Position numbers and translations under genes: made by a program. Shown one piece after another: positions 43,275 through 53,296 of a stretch of DNA of 64,000 nt (within the stretch, counting starts at the first letter, position 1; every line of letters starts with the position of its first letter). The notes below the pieces were generated by a model. The model ran no database searches and was not told the DNA's origin. It worked only from the letters and a program-made list of their open reading frames with translations. Source of the DNA: Microbacterium gorillae (GTDB lineage: Bacteria; Actinomycetota; Actinomycetes; Actinomycetales; Microbacteriaceae); NCBI RefSeq assembly GCF_000826185.2, contig NZ_LN648873.1, positions 391,282-455,281 of the forward strand, read 5' to 3'.

Positions 43275-44279
43275 ATGCTGCTTTCCGCATCGACCGTGCT
43301 CGCGAGCATTCCGAGTCCTCCGATCAACTCCTGGGACTTCTCGATCTTCGGCGTCGGGATCTCGATCAAGTTCTACGCGCTGTTCATCATCCTCGGCATC
43401 ATCATCGCCGTGATCATGTCGAACCGGACGCTGACCAAGCGGGGCGCGGAGCCGTGGGTGATCGTCGACATCTGCCTCATCGCGGTGCCGCTCGCGATCA
43501 TCTGCGCACGGATCTTCCACGTCCTCACCCACTACAGCTTCTACTTCGGTCCGGAACAGACCGACCCCTGGGCGTGGGCGAAGATCTGGGAGGGCGGCAT
43601 CGCCATCTACGGCGCGCTCATCGGCGGCGCCATCGGAGCCTGGCTCGGCTGCAAGTGGACGGGCATCCGCTTCTGGACCTTCGCGGACGCGATCGCCCCG
43701 TGGATGCTGCTCGCCCAGGCGCTCGGCCGCCTCGGCAACTACTTCAACCACGAGCTGTTCGGTCTGCCGACCGACCTGCCGTGGGGCCTGGAGATCGAGA
43801 AGGACAACCCGGCGTTCCCTGCCGGCCTCGCCGAGGGGACGCTGTTCCAGCCGACGTTCCTCTACGAGATCATCTGGAACGTCATCGGCGTCGTGCTGCT
43901 GCTGTGGCTCGGCCGCAAGCTCTCCATGCAGTGGGGGCGCCTCTTCGCGGTCTACCTGATCTGGTACTCCGCCGGACGCATCGTCTGGGAGTCGATCCGC
44001 ATCGACCCGTCCGACATCATCCTGGGCCTGCGCACCAACGTCTGGTCTGCGATCTTCGGCGTCGTCATCGGCATCGTGATCCTCATCGTCCAGCGCCGCC
44101 ACCTCGGCCAGGAGCCCTCGCCCTACCAGGACGGGAGAGGTCGCAAGGATGTTGTATCCTCGCAGGACACCCCCGAAGATTTCGTCGATCTGAGCGAGCC
44201 AACCGCCACGCTCGATGACGAGAGCACGTCAGCCGCCACCAGCACGGCCGGTGCCGGTTCCGTACCCACGGCCGGCTGA
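43275..44279 (+). CDS. lgt: Prolipoprotein diacylglyceryl transferase
   Basis: Transfers diacylglycerol from phosphatidylglycerol to the lipobox Cys of prolipoproteins, in the cytoplasmic membrane. The 334 residues have seven membrane segments. The signature [22 protein letters not shown] spans residues ~153-174, and the [12 protein letters not shown] helix precedes it. The C-terminal ~55 residues are a charged, low-complexity tail beyond the core enzyme. The start is chosen at ATG 43275, matched to a leaderless -10. Confidence 0.96.
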   Translation: MLLSASTVLASIPSPPINSWDFSIFGVGISIKFYALFIILGIIIAVIMSNRTLTKRGAEPWVIVDICLIAVPLAIICARIFHVLTHYSFYFGPEQTDPWAWAKIWEGGIAIYGALIGGAIGAWLGCKWTGIRFWTFADAIAPWMLLAQALGRLGNYFNHELFGLPTDLPWGLEIEKDNPAFPAGLAEGTLFQPTFLYEIIWNVIGVVLLLWLGRKLSMQWGRLFAVYLIWYSAGRIVWESIRIDPSDIILGLRTNVWSAIFGVVIGIVILIVQRRHLGQEPSPYQDGRGRKDVVSSQDTPEDFVDLSEPTATLDDESTSAATSTAGAGSVPTAG

Positions 44280-44302
44280 CACACACCCTTCCCGCGGGCC
44301 GA

Positions 44303-44339
44303 CGTCGTCCCGATCCCACGAGCAGAGAGAGGGACGACG
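44303..44339 (+). promoter_or_regulatory. Hairpin enclosing the gltB ribosome-binding site
   Basis: CGTCGTCCC (44303-44311) pairs perfectly with GGGACGACG (44331-44339), 2 nt before the TTG start. The AGAGAGAGGGA ribosome-binding site lies in the loop and 3' arm. Folding would hide the start, which suggests translational control; no ligand or protein partner is known. Confidence 0.45.
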
Positions 44340-44341
44340 CC

Positions 44342-47300
44342 TTGTCCTCGAGCCTTCTGAGCCCCGGCGGCGGAACACCCGACCGCCAGGGCATGTACAA
44401 CCCCTCCTTCGAGAAGGACGCCTGCGGCCTCGCGATGGTCGCCACCCTCCGCGGTGAGGCCGGCCACGACATCGTGAGCCTCGCCCTGGAGGCGCTGCGC
44501 AACCTCGAGCACCGCGGCGCCATCGGATCCGACGCCGGCACCGGCGACGGCGCGGGCATTCTCCTGCAGATGCCCGACGCGTTCCTGCGCGAGGTCGTCG
44601 ACTTCGACCTGCCGGCCGTCGGCGAGTACGTCGCCGGCATGGCATTCCTCCCGCTGGAGGAGGACGAGCGCGCCGCGCAGAAGGCCGGCATCGAAAAGCT
44701 CGCGGCCGCCGAAGGCCTCGACGTCCTCGGTTGGCGCATCGTCCCGACCGCGCCGGAGAACCTCGGCAAGCTCGCCTACGACGCCCGCCCGCAGTGCGAG
44801 CAGCTGTTCCTGTCCCGCCCGGCGATCGGTGGCGCGCCGGCGATGCACGGCGTCGGCCTTGACCGACTCGCCTATCGACTTCGCACGCGCGCCCGCACTC
44901 AGCTGGGCGCGTATTTCGTTTCCCTGAGCTCCCGCACCCTCGGGTACAAGGGCATGGTCACGACGCTCCAGCTGGAGCCGTTCTACCCGGACCTGCAGGA
45001 CGAGCGCTTCGCCTCCAAGCTCGCCGTCGTCCACTCCCGCTACTCCACGAACACGTTCCCGTCCTGGCCCCTCGCCCAGCCGCTGCGCATGCTGGCCCAC
45101 AACGGTGAGATCAACACGGTCGGCGGCAACCGCAACTGGATGCGCGCCCGGCAGTCCCAGCTGGAGAGCGAACTGCTCGGCGACCTGACGCCGCTGCTGC
45201 CCGTGTGCACCGAAGGCGCCAGCGATTCGGCATCGTTCGACGAGGTCCTCGAGCTGCTGACCCTGACCGGACGCAGCCTGCCGCACGCGATCATGATGAT
45301 GGTCCCGGAGGCGTACGAGAAGCAGTCCGACATCGACCCCAAGCTCCGTGCGTTCTACGAGTTCCACGCGATGCAGATGGAGCCGTGGGACGGTCCGGCC
45401 GCGCTGATCTTCACCGACGGCACGCAGGTCGGCGCCACCCTGGACCGCAACGGTCTGCGCCCCGGCCGCTGGACCGAAACCCGCGACGGACTGATCGTGA
45501 TCGGTTCCGAGACGGGCGTGCTGGAGTTCGAGCCGGAGCGCATCAAGCGCCGCGGCCGTCTGCAGCCCGGCCGCATGCTCCTGATCGACACCGAGCAGCG
45601 GCGCATCATTCCGGATGACGAGGTCAAGAGCGACCTGGCCGAGATGGAGCCCTGGGAGGAGTGGCTGAACGGCGCCGTCCGCCTCGCCGACCTCCCCGAG
45701 CGCGAGCACATCGTGCACCCGGTCGCCTCGATCACCCGCCGCCAGCGCACCTTCGGGTACACGGAGGAGGAGATCAAGATCCTCCTCGCCCCGATGGCCC
45801 GCACCGGCGCCGAGCCGCTCGGCGCGATGGGCTCGGACACCCCGATCGCCGTCCTCAGCGACCGTCCCCGCCTGCTGTTCGACTACTTCACCCAGCAGTT
45901 CGCGCAGGTGACCAACCCGCCGTTGGATTCCATCCGCGAAGAGGTCGTCACGAGCCTGCGGATCGGCATCGGACCGGAGCTGAACCTCCTCACCTGGGGT
46001 CCGGACCACGCCCGCAGCGTGACGCTGGACTTCCCGGTCATCGACAACGATGAGCTCGCGAAGATCCAGCACATCCACAAGGCGCTGCCCGGCCGCTCGT
46101 CCGCGACGATCCGCGGCCTGTACCACTTCGACGCCGGCCCCGGCACGCTCGGCAAGCGCCTCGCCGAGATCTACGACGAGGTTGACGCCGCGATCGCGCA
46201 GGGGGCGGAGTTCCTCATCCTCAGCGACCGCGATTCGAACAAGGACCTCGTCCCGATCCCGTCGCTGCTTCTGACCGCGGCCGTGCACCACCATCTCATC
46301 CGCAAGCAGACCCGCATGAAGGTGGGCCTGGTCATCGAGGCCGGCGACGTGCGCGAGGTGCACCATGTCGCGACGCTGATCGGCTACGGCGCGTCCGCGG
46401 TGAACCCGTACCTCGCCATGGAGACGGTCGAATACCTCGTCCGCACCGGCTACGTCGAGGGCGTCACCGAGGAGAAGGCCGTCCGCAACCTCATCTACGC
46501 GCTCGGCAAGGGCGTGCTCAAGGTGATGAGCAAGATGGGCATCTCCACCGTCCGTTCCTACGCGGGCGCCCAGGTGTTCGAGGCGATCGGCCTGTCCCAG
46601 GACGTCATCGACCGCTTCTTCACCGGTACCGAGTCCAAGCTCGGCGGCGTCACGCTCGAGCAGCTCGAGGCGGAGAACCAGGTCCGCCACGACTACGCCT
46701 ACCCGGAGGACACCGCACCCCTCGCGCACGAGCGGCTGTGGACCGGCGGCGAGTACCAGTGGCGCCGCAGCGGCCCGCCGCACCTGTTCAACCCGGAGAC
46801 GGTGTTCCGCCTGCAGCACTCCACGAGGACCCGCCGCTACGACGTGTTCCGCGAGTACACCAAACTCGTGGACGACCAGGCCACCGAACTGAAGACCCTG
46901 CGCGGCATGTTCCGCCTGCGCACCGGCGTGCGCCCGGCGGTTCCGTTGAGCGAGGTCGAGCCCGTCTCGTCCATCGTCAAGCGCTTCTCCACCGGTGCGA
47001 TGAGCTACGGCTCGATCTCGCAGGAGGCGCACGAGACCCTCGCCATCGCGATGAACCGCCTCGGCGGCAAGTCCAACACCGGTGAGGGCGGCGAGGACGT
47101 CGACCGCCTCCTCGACCCGACCCGCCGCAGCGCGATCAAGCAGGTCGCGTCCGGACGCTTCGGCGTCACGAGCCTGTATCTCACCGAAGCGGACGACATC
47201 CAGATCAAGCTCGCTCAGGGCGCCAAGCCCGGTGAGGGTGGGCAGCTGCCGCCGCAGAAGGTGTACCCCTGGGTCGCCCGCACCCGTGGCGGCACGCCCG

Positions 47301-48910
47301 GTGTCGGACTCATCTCGCCCCCGCCGCACCACGACATCTACTCGATCGAGGATCTCAAGCAGCTGATCTTCGACCTGAAGCGCGCGAACCCGTCCGCCCG
47401 CATCCACACCAAGCTGGTCTCGCAGTCCGGCATCGGTGCGGTGGCGGCCGGCGTGGCGAAGGCGCTGAGCGACGTCATCCTGGTGTCGGGCCACGACGGT
47501 GGCACCGGCGCGAGCCCGCTGAACTCGCTCAAGCACGCCGGCACCCCCTGGGAGCTGGGACTGGCTGAGACGCAGCAGACCCTGATGCTCAACGACATGC
47601 GCGACCGCGTCGTCGTCCAGGTGGACGGACAGCTGAAGACCGGCCGCGACGTCATCATCGGCATGCTGCTCGGCGCCGAGGAATTCGGCTTCGCGACCGC
47701 GCCGCTCGTGGTCAGCGGGTGCGTCATGATGCGCGTGTGCCACCTGGACACCTGCCCGGTCGGCGTCGCGACGCAGAACCCCGTGCTGCGCGAGCGCTTC
47801 ACCGGCAAGGCGGAGTACGTCGTGAACTTCATGGAGTTCATCGCGGAGGAGGTGCGCGAGCACTTGGCCGCGCTGGGCTTCCGCAGCATCGAGGAGGCCA
47901 TCGGCCACGCCGAACTCCTGGACGTGGACGATGCCCTCCGGCACTGGAAGAGCGAGGGACTGGACCTCGATCCGATCCTGTACGCCGCGAAGCTGCCCGC
48001 GGACGCCCCGCGCAAGCACGCCCGCGAGCAGGACCACGAGCTGGACGAGCACTTCGACGTCGAGCTCATCGCCCGCTCCCGCGAGGCGATCGCCGGGGAG
48101 GGCACGGTCGAGATCGACCTGCCGATCCGCAACACCGAGCGCGCCGTCGGCACCATGCTCGGCCACCAGGTGACCAAGGCGCGGGGCGAGCAGGGCCTGC
48201 CGGCCGACTCGATCGTGGTGAACCTCACCGGCTCGGCGGGGCAGTCGCTCGGCGCGTTCCTGCCGTCCGGCATCACGCTGCGGCTGTCCGGTGACGCCAA
48301 CGACTACGTCGGCAAGGGACTGTCCGGCGGCACGGTCGTCGTCCGGCCGGTGCCGGGTGCCCGTTTCGATGCATCGCGCAACGTGATCGCCGGAAACGTC
48401 ATCGGGTACGGCGCCACGAGCGGCGCGCTGTTCCTGCGCGGCGTGGTCGGCGAGCGGTTCCTCGTTCGCAACTCGGGTGCGTCCGCGGTCGTCGAGGGCG
48501 TCGGCGACCACGCGCTGGAGTACATGACCGGGGGACTGGCCGTCATTCTCGGTCCGACCGGCCGCAACTTCGGCGCCGGCATGTCCGGTGGCACGGCGTA
48601 CGTCTATCGCCTCCGTCGCGAACTGGTGAACCAGGACGCCCTGCGCTCGGGCGAGTTGGACATCGCGCCGCTCGGCGCGGGGGACCGGGAGATCCTGCGC
48701 GATCTCCTGCACCGCCACGTCGAGCAGACCGGTTCGACCCGCGCCGCCTCGCTGCTGGCGAACTTCCACGACGAGGCTCCGCAGTTCAGCCGCGTCGTTC
48801 CGCGTGACTACGCGGCCGTCATGAAGACCCGCCAGGAGGCGATCGACACGGGGCTCGACCCCGATGGCGACGTCGTCTGGCACCGCATCCTGGAGGTGAC
48901 CCATGGCTGA
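44342..48910 (+). CDS. gltB: Glutamate synthase large (alpha) subunit
   Basis: Converts glutamine and 2-oxoglutarate to two glutamates using electrons from GltD. The 1,522 residues comprise an N-terminal class II amidotransferase whose catalytic Cys28 (KDACGLAMV) becomes residue 1 after propeptide removal, a central domain, an FMN barrel with the 3Fe-4S motif [15 protein letters not shown], and the C-terminal beta-helix with repeated G-x-x-x-G-G. The start is a TTG after AGAGAGGGA. Its end overlaps gltD by 8 nt. Confidence 0.97.
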   Translation: MSSSLLSPGGGTPDRQGMYNPSFEKDACGLAMVATLRGEAGHDIVSLALEALRNLEHRGAIGSDAGTGDGAGILLQMPDAFLREVVDFDLPAVGEYVAGMAFLPLEEDERAAQKAGIEKLAAAEGLDVLGWRIVPTAPENLGKLAYDARPQCEQLFLSRPAIGGAPAMHGVGLDRLAYRLRTRARTQLGAYFVSLSSRTLGYKGMVTTLQLEPFYPDLQDERFASKLAVVHSRYSTNTFPSWPLAQPLRMLAHNGEINTVGGNRNWMRARQSQLESELLGDLTPLLPVCTEGASDSASFDEVLELLTLTGRSLPHAIMMMVPEAYEKQSDIDPKLRAFYEFHAMQMEPWDGPAALIFTDGTQVGATLDRNGLRPGRWTETRDGLIVIGSETGVLEFEPERIKRRGRLQPGRMLLIDTEQRRIIPDDEVKSDLAEMEPWEEWLNGAVRLADLPEREHIVHPVASITRRQRTFGYTEEEIKILLAPMARTGAEPLGAMGSDTPIAVLSDRPRLLFDYFTQQFAQVTNPPLDSIREEVVTSLRIGIGPELNLLTWGPDHARSVTLDFPVIDNDELAKIQHIHKALPGRSSATIRGLYHFDAGPGTLGKRLAEIYDEVDAAIAQGAEFLILSDRDSNKDLVPIPSLLLTAAVHHHLIRKQTRMKVGLVIEAGDVREVHHVATLIGYGASAVNPYLAMETVEYLVRTGYVEGVTEEKAVRNLIYALGKGVLKVMSKMGISTVRSYAGAQVFEAIGLSQDVIDRFFTGTESKLGGVTLEQLEAENQVRHDYAYPEDTAPLAHERLWTGGEYQWRRSGPPHLFNPETVFRLQHSTRTRRYDVFREYTKLVDDQATELKTLRGMFRLRTGVRPAVPLSEVEPVSSIVKRFSTGAMSYGSISQEAHETLAIAMNRLGGKSNTGEGGEDVDRLLDPTRRSAIKQVASGRFGVTSLYLTEADDIQIKLAQGAKPGEGGQLPPQKVYPWVARTRGGTPGVGLISPPPHHDIYSIEDLKQLIFDLKRANPSARIHTKLVSQSGIGAVAAGVAKALSDVILVSGHDGGTGASPLNSLKHAGTPWELGLAETQQTLMLNDMRDRVVVQVDGQLKTGRDVIIGMLLGAEEFGFATAPLVVSGCVMMRVCHLDTCPVGVATQNPVLRERFTGKAEYVVNFMEFIAEEVREHLAALGFRSIEEAIGHAELLDVDDALRHWKSEGLDLDPILYAAKLPADAPRKHAREQDHELDEHFDVELIARSREAIAGEGTVEIDLPIRNTERAVGTMLGHQVTKARGEQGLPADSIVVNLTGSAGQSLGAFLPSGITLRLSGDANDYVGKGLSGGTVVVRPVPGARFDASRNVIAGNVIGYGATSGALFLRGVVGERFLVRNSGASAVVEGVGDHALEYMTGGLAVILGPTGRNFGAGMSGGTAYVYRLRRELVNQDALRSGELDIAPLGAGDREILRDLLHRHVEQTGSTRAASLLANFHDEAPQFSRVVPRDYAAVMKTRQEAIDTGLDPDGDVVWHRILEVTHG

Positions 48911-50369
48911 TCCCCAGGGCTTCCTGAAGACCACCGTCCGCGAGACGCCGAAGCGTCGCCCCGTTCCGGTCCGGATCATGGACTGGAAAGAGGTCTACGA
49001 GAAGGGTGACGCCGCGGTCCTGAAGCGCCAGGCCGGGCGCTGCATGGACTGCGGCATCCCGTTCTGCCACACCGGCTGCCCGCTCGGGAACCTCATCCCG
49101 GAGTGGAACGACCTGATGTGGCGTGGCGAGGGGCGTGCGGCGATCGAGCGGCTGCACGCGACGAACAACTTCCCGGAGTTCACCGGACGCCTCTGCCCGG
49201 CGCCGTGCGAGAGCGCGTGCGTGTTGAGCATCAACCAGCCGGCCGTGACGATCAAGCAGATCGAGCAGGCCACGATCGATGACGCCTGGACCAACGGCTG
49301 GGTCGAGCCGGAGCCGCCGAGCCGCCTGACCGGCAAGACGGTCGCCGTGGTCGGTTCCGGACCGGCCGGACTCGCCGCCGCACAGCAGCTGACCCGGGCC
49401 GGTCACACCGTGGCCGTGTTCGAGCGGGACGACCGCATCGGCGGGCTCCTGCGATACGGCATCCCGGACTTCAAGATGGAGAAGGACCAGCTCGACCTGC
49501 GCCTGCGCCAGATGCGCGACGAGGGAACGCGCTTCCGCGCCGGTGTCGAGATCGGTCGGGACATCACCTGGCCGGAGTTGCAGGACCGCTACGACGCGAT
49601 CGTGCTCGCGACCGGCTCCACCGTGCCGCGAGACCTGGACATCCCGGGTCGGGACCTCGCCGGTGTGCACTTCGCGATGGAGTACCTGGTCGAATCCAAC
49701 CGCGCGATCGCCGGCGACGAGGTCGCGAACCAGATCACGGCGGAGGGCAAGCACGTCATCGTGATCGGCGGCGGTGACACCGGAGCGGACTGCATCGGCA
49801 CGGCACACCGCCAGGGCGCGCTCAGCGTGACGAACCTGGCGATCGGCCGGCGTCCGGAGGACGCCCGTCCCGAGCACCAGCCGTGGCCGATGGACCCGCA
49901 CGTGTTCGAGGTCTCCAGCGCTCACGAGGAGGGCGGCGAGCGGGTGTTCCTGGCCTCCACCGTCGAGTTCCTCAGTAACGACGCCGGTGAGGTGCGCGCG
50001 CTGCGTGTCGCCGAGACCGAGTACGTCGACGGCCGCCGGGTTCCGCGCAGCGGCACGGAGCGGGAGATCCCCGCCGACCTCGTGCTCATCGCGATGGGCT
50101 TCACCGGTCCGGAGCGGGCCGGCATCGACGAGCAGATCGACGCCCCGTTCACCGCGCGCGGGACGTTCGTCCGCGAGGATGACTTCGCCACGCCCGTCCC
50201 GGGCGTCTTCGTCGCCGGTGACGCCGGTCGTGGCCAGTCGCTGATCGTCTGGGCCATCGCGGAGGGTCGCGCCGCGGCCGCCAAGGTCGACGAGTTCCTC
50301 TCCGGAAGCACTGTCCTGCCCGCGCCGGTCAAGGCGAGCGATGTCGCCATCTCGGTCCTGCCCGCGTAG
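48903..50369 (+). CDS. gltD: Glutamate synthase small (beta) subunit
   Basis: Passes electrons from NADPH through FAD and 4Fe-4S clusters to GltB. It has 488 residues. Cys-rich clusters [17 protein letters not shown] and [11 protein letters not shown] lie at the N-terminus, followed by FAD motif [17 protein letters not shown] and NADPH motif [13 protein letters not shown], and near the end [19 protein letters not shown]. It is translated with gltB through the 8-nt overlap. Confidence 0.97.
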   Translation: MADPQGFLKTTVRETPKRRPVPVRIMDWKEVYEKGDAAVLKRQAGRCMDCGIPFCHTGCPLGNLIPEWNDLMWRGEGRAAIERLHATNNFPEFTGRLCPAPCESACVLSINQPAVTIKQIEQATIDDAWTNGWVEPEPPSRLTGKTVAVVGSGPAGLAAAQQLTRAGHTVAVFERDDRIGGLLRYGIPDFKMEKDQLDLRLRQMRDEGTRFRAGVEIGRDITWPELQDRYDAIVLATGSTVPRDLDIPGRDLAGVHFAMEYLVESNRAIAGDEVANQITAEGKHVIVIGGGDTGADCIGTAHRQGALSVTNLAIGRRPEDARPEHQPWPMDPHVFEVSSAHEEGGERVFLASTVEFLSNDAGEVRALRVAETEYVDGRRVPRSGTEREIPADLVLIAMGFTGPERAGIDEQIDAPFTARGTFVREDDFATPVPGVFVAGDAGRGQSLIVWAIAEGRAAAAKVDEFLSGSTVLPAPVKASDVAISVLPA

Positions 50370-50426
50370 GCTGACAACGGCCCTCTCTCAGGCCATCCCA
50401 TCCCCAGAAACCGGAGCACATACGGA

Positions 50427-51872
50427 ATGAGACGCGCGAAAATCGTCGCAACTCTGGGTCCCGCAACATCCACCTACGAAACGGTTCGCGCCATCATCGA
50501 CGCGGGCGTGGACGTCGCTCGGCTGAACCTCAGCCACGGCGATTATTCGGTGCACGAGGCGAACGTCGCCAACGTGCGCCGCGCCGCTGACGACGCCGGC
50601 AAGGCCGTCGCAGTGCTGGTGGATCTGCAGGGTCCGAAGATCCGACTCGGCAGGTTCGCCGACGGCCCGCACGACCTCGAGGTCGGCGACATCTTCAAGA
50701 TCACCACCGAGGACATCGAGGGCACGAAGGAGATCGTCGGTACCACGTTCAAGGGTCTGCCCCAGGACGTCAAGCCGGGCGATTACCTGCTCATCGATGA
50801 CGGCAAGGTGCGTGTCCAGGTCGTGGAGACCGACGGCGTGACCGTGACGACCAAGGTGATCGTCGCCGGCACGGTGTCCAACAACAAGGGCATCAACCTG
50901 CCGGGTGTCGCCGTGAACGTCCCCGCCCTGAGCGAGAAGGACGAGGAGGACCTGCGTTGGGGTCTGCGCGCCGGCGCTGACCTGATCGCGCTGTCCTTCG
51001 TCCGCGACGCCGCTGACATCACCCGTGTGCACGAGATCATGAAGGAAGAGGGTCGGTTCATCCCGACCATCGCCAAGATCGAGAAGCCGCAGGCCGTGGC
51101 CGCGCTCGAGGAGATCGTCGACGCGTTCGACGGCATCATGGTCGCCCGCGGTGACCTGGGGGTCGAGCTGCCGCTGGAGGCCGTGCCGATCGTGCAGAAG
51201 CGCGCCGTCGAGCTGGCCCGCCGCAACGCCAAGCCGGTCATCGTCGCCACGCAGATGCTGGAGTCGATGATCTCGAGCCCGGTTCCCACGCGAGCTGAGA
51301 CGAGCGACGTCGCCAACGCCGTGTTGGACGGCGCGGACGCGGTCATGCTCTCCGGTGAGACCAGCGTCGGCGAGTACCCGGTGATCGTGGTGCAGACCAT
51401 GGCTCGCATCATCGAGTCCACCGAGGACCATGGCCTCGAGCGCATCGCCCCGCTGGGGCAGAAGCCGAAGACGCAGGGTGGGGCGATCACGCTCGCCGCG
51501 GCCGAGGTCGCCGACTTCGTCGAGGCGAAGTTCCTCTGCGTGTTCACCCAGTCCGGCGACTCCGCTCGGCGGATGTCGCGCCTGCGGTCGCAGATCCCGA
51601 TGCTGGCGTTCACGCCCGAGCCGGGCATCCAGCGTCGACTGGCGCTGACCTGGGGCATCCGCGCGAACCTCGTCGACGTCGTCACCCACACCGACGCGAT
51701 GTTCGGTCAGGTCGATGACTACCTTCTCGGTGCCGGCATGGCCGAGATCGGTGACAAGGTCGTGGTGATCTCCGGTTCCCCTCCGGGAATCGTCGGATCG
51801 ACGAACGACCTGCGCGTGCACAAGGTCGGTGACGCCGCGCACGGCGCGGCGCCGGCGTACCAGACGCGCTGA
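50427..51872 (+). CDS. pyk: Pyruvate kinase
   Basis: Last step of glycolysis: PEP plus ADP to pyruvate and ATP. The 481 residues begin MRRAKIVATLGPAT. NLSHGD, DLQGPKIRLG, the KIEKPQAV segment with the catalytic Lys, and MVARGDLGVELP with the metal residues are all present, followed by an allosteric C-terminal domain. GGAGC lies upstream of the ATG. The strong terminator after it ends the gene. Confidence 0.97.
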   Translation: MRRAKIVATLGPATSTYETVRAIIDAGVDVARLNLSHGDYSVHEANVANVRRAADDAGKAVAVLVDLQGPKIRLGRFADGPHDLEVGDIFKITTEDIEGTKEIVGTTFKGLPQDVKPGDYLLIDDGKVRVQVVETDGVTVTTKVIVAGTVSNNKGINLPGVAVNVPALSEKDEEDLRWGLRAGADLIALSFVRDAADITRVHEIMKEEGRFIPTIAKIEKPQAVAALEEIVDAFDGIMVARGDLGVELPLEAVPIVQKRAVELARRNAKPVIVATQMLESMISSPVPTRAETSDVANAVLDGADAVMLSGETSVGEYPVIVVQTMARIIESTEDHGLERIAPLGQKPKTQGGAITLAAAEVADFVEAKFLCVFTQSGDSARRMSRLRSQIPMLAFTPEPGIQRRLALTWGIRANLVDVVTHTDAMFGQVDDYLLGAGMAEIGDKVVVISGSPPGIVGSTNDLRVHKVGDAAHGAAPAYQTR

Positions 51873-51880
51873 CACGTCCG

Positions 51881-51914
51881 CACAGGGCCGGTTCCTTCGG
51901 GAACCGGCCCTGTG
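51881..51914 (+). terminator. Perfect UUCG tetraloop terminator, pyk / cax
   Basis: A 15-bp stem CACAGGGCCGGTTCC/GGAACCGGCCCTGTG with a TTCG loop, 8 nt after the pyk stop and 5 nt before the end of the convergent antiporter gene. It probably works for both strands. Confidence 0.85.
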
Positions 51915-51919
51915 TCGTC

Positions 51920-53038
51920 TCAGAGGCCCAGCAGCACGACCAGCGAGACTCCGAACATCGCCAGGTGGATGACGCCCTGACTCGCGCTCGCCCGCGGGAC
52001 GAGGAAGGTCACCGCGGACACCCCGACGGTCGCGATGATCACCGCGAGCATCGCCGGGTCCGGCGCGAGGATGACCTGCTGTCCGGTGAGCAGGCCGATC
52101 ACCAGCACGGACGGAATGGTGAGCCCCACCGTCGAGACGAAGGCGCCGAGGTTGAGGTTGATCACGCGCTGCGTTTCGTTGCGGAGCGCGGCACGCACCG
52201 AGGTCAGCGTCTCGGGCGTGAACACGATGATCGCGATCAGCAGTCCGGACAGGGCGACCGGCGCGCCCGCCGCGTCCAGGACGCGATCCAGGAGCCCGGC
52301 CATGTCGTGCGAGAGCAGGACGATCGGCACGAGCGTGCCGACGAGCACACCGGCGCGCCACCACAGTTCGGAACGGGGTCCGCGATCGGCCGTGCGTGTC
52401 GGGGCGTCGGGGCGGTCCGGATCGCGGTAGTCGGCCGCCTGACGGCCCATCTGCAACCAGAGGAACACGCCGTACGTCAGCACCGTGAGGACGGCGAAGA
52501 TGATCGCCTGCGCGGGGGAGTACCCACCCCCGGATCCGAGAGCCGCGGGCAGCACGAAAGCGACCACCACCAGGGCGCCGATCATCGCGAGGTAGACGGA
52601 TGTGCCCGTCCGGTTGTGGGCGGCGACCGTACGGTGGCGCAGGCCCGCGATCAGCAGGCAGGCGCCGACGACGAGGTTCAGGATGATCATCATCACCGCC
52701 GCGACGGAGTCCCGCGCGATCGTGGTGTGCTCGCCCGGACCGAGCATGACGGCGGCGATCAGCACGACTTCGATGATCACGACGGAGAGCGTGAGGATCA
52801 GCGTGCCGTACGGGTCGCCGAGGCGATGGGCGAGCTGTTCCGCCTGCTCGACGACGCCGAACGCGGCGACGAGGATCACGGCGACGAGCACCACCAGCGC
52901 GACGATGACGACGGGGATCGGGGCGTGGCCGAGCCACGGCATGAGCGCCGGGGCGATCGCGACGGCGACCCAGGGCGGCAAGAGGCGGACGAGCGCCGCG
53001 GGGGAGAGCACGCGACGCAGCACGGTCGGGGACATCAT
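51920..53038 (-). CDS. Calcium/proton antiporter, ChaA/CaCA family
   Basis: A 372-residue membrane protein with about 11 helices, exporting Ca2+ (and possibly Na+ or K+) in exchange for protons. Two inverted repeats carry the alpha motifs: VVIIEVVLIAAVML with RDSVAAVMMIILNLVVGACLL, and VFTPETLTSVRAAL with RVINLNLGAFVSTVGLTIP. The frame extends far upstream without homology. MMSPTV at 53038 is used; GGAG lies 5 nt before the second Met (53035), so that may be the real start. Confidence 0.92.
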   Translation of the reverse strand: MMSPTVLRRVLSPAALVRLLPPWVAVAIAPALMPWLGHAPIPVVIVALVVLVAVILVAAFGVVEQAEQLAHRLGDPYGTLILTLSVVIIEVVLIAAVMLGPGEHTTIARDSVAAVMMIILNLVVGACLLIAGLRHRTVAAHNRTGTSVYLAMIGALVVVAFVLPAALGSGGGYSPAQAIIFAVLTVLTYGVFLWLQMGRQAADYRDPDRPDAPTRTADRGPRSELWWRAGVLVGTLVPIVLLSHDMAGLLDRVLDAAGAPVALSGLLIAIIVFTPETLTSVRAALRNETQRVINLNLGAFVSTVGLTIPSVLVIGLLTGQQVILAPDPAMLAVIIATVGVSAVTFLVPRASASQGVIHLAMFGVSLVVLLGL

Positions 53039-53183
53039 CACTCCGTTCGGCGGGGTCGTCCTCGCTTCGGTGAGTGCCGCCGGGTCGTCCCGCCGGGTGG
53101 TGTCTGCAGACACCGCACGCCAACGATACCCGCGGACATGGAACAACCGCTGGGCAGATGTCCCGGCCTCCATCCGCCCCCGC

Positions 53184-53238
53184 GTTCTGCACACCCCCGG
53201 GTTCTGCAGGACACCCCGGGTTCCGAAGGACCCCCCGG
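53184..53238 (+). repeat. Three imperfect 17-19 bp tandem units
   Basis: GTTCTGCACACCCCCGG, GTTCTGCAGGACACCCCGG and GTTCCGAAGGACCCCCCGG follow each other directly in the divergent region between the antiporter and the acyl-CoA ligase. Function unknown. Confidence 0.7.
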
Positions 53239-53284
53239 ATGGGGACCGGTCCGGCGGCGGCAGAGGAAAGGGGCGCCGACGGCG

Positions 53285-53290
53285 TAATCT
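53285..53290 (+). promoter_or_regulatory. Putative leaderless -10 box of the acyl-CoA ligase gene
   Basis: TAATCT, 6 nt, then ATG at 53297, with no ribosome-binding site. Confidence 0.5.
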
Positions 53291-53296
53291 CGACGT

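Noticed and set aside
44123..48979. A very long minus-strand open frame (over 1,600 codons) opposite gltB
   Set aside because: It mirrors the GC-rich codons of gltB, and its composition (Arg/Val/Asp/His-rich, no motifs) is a strand shadow. gltB has full domain support.
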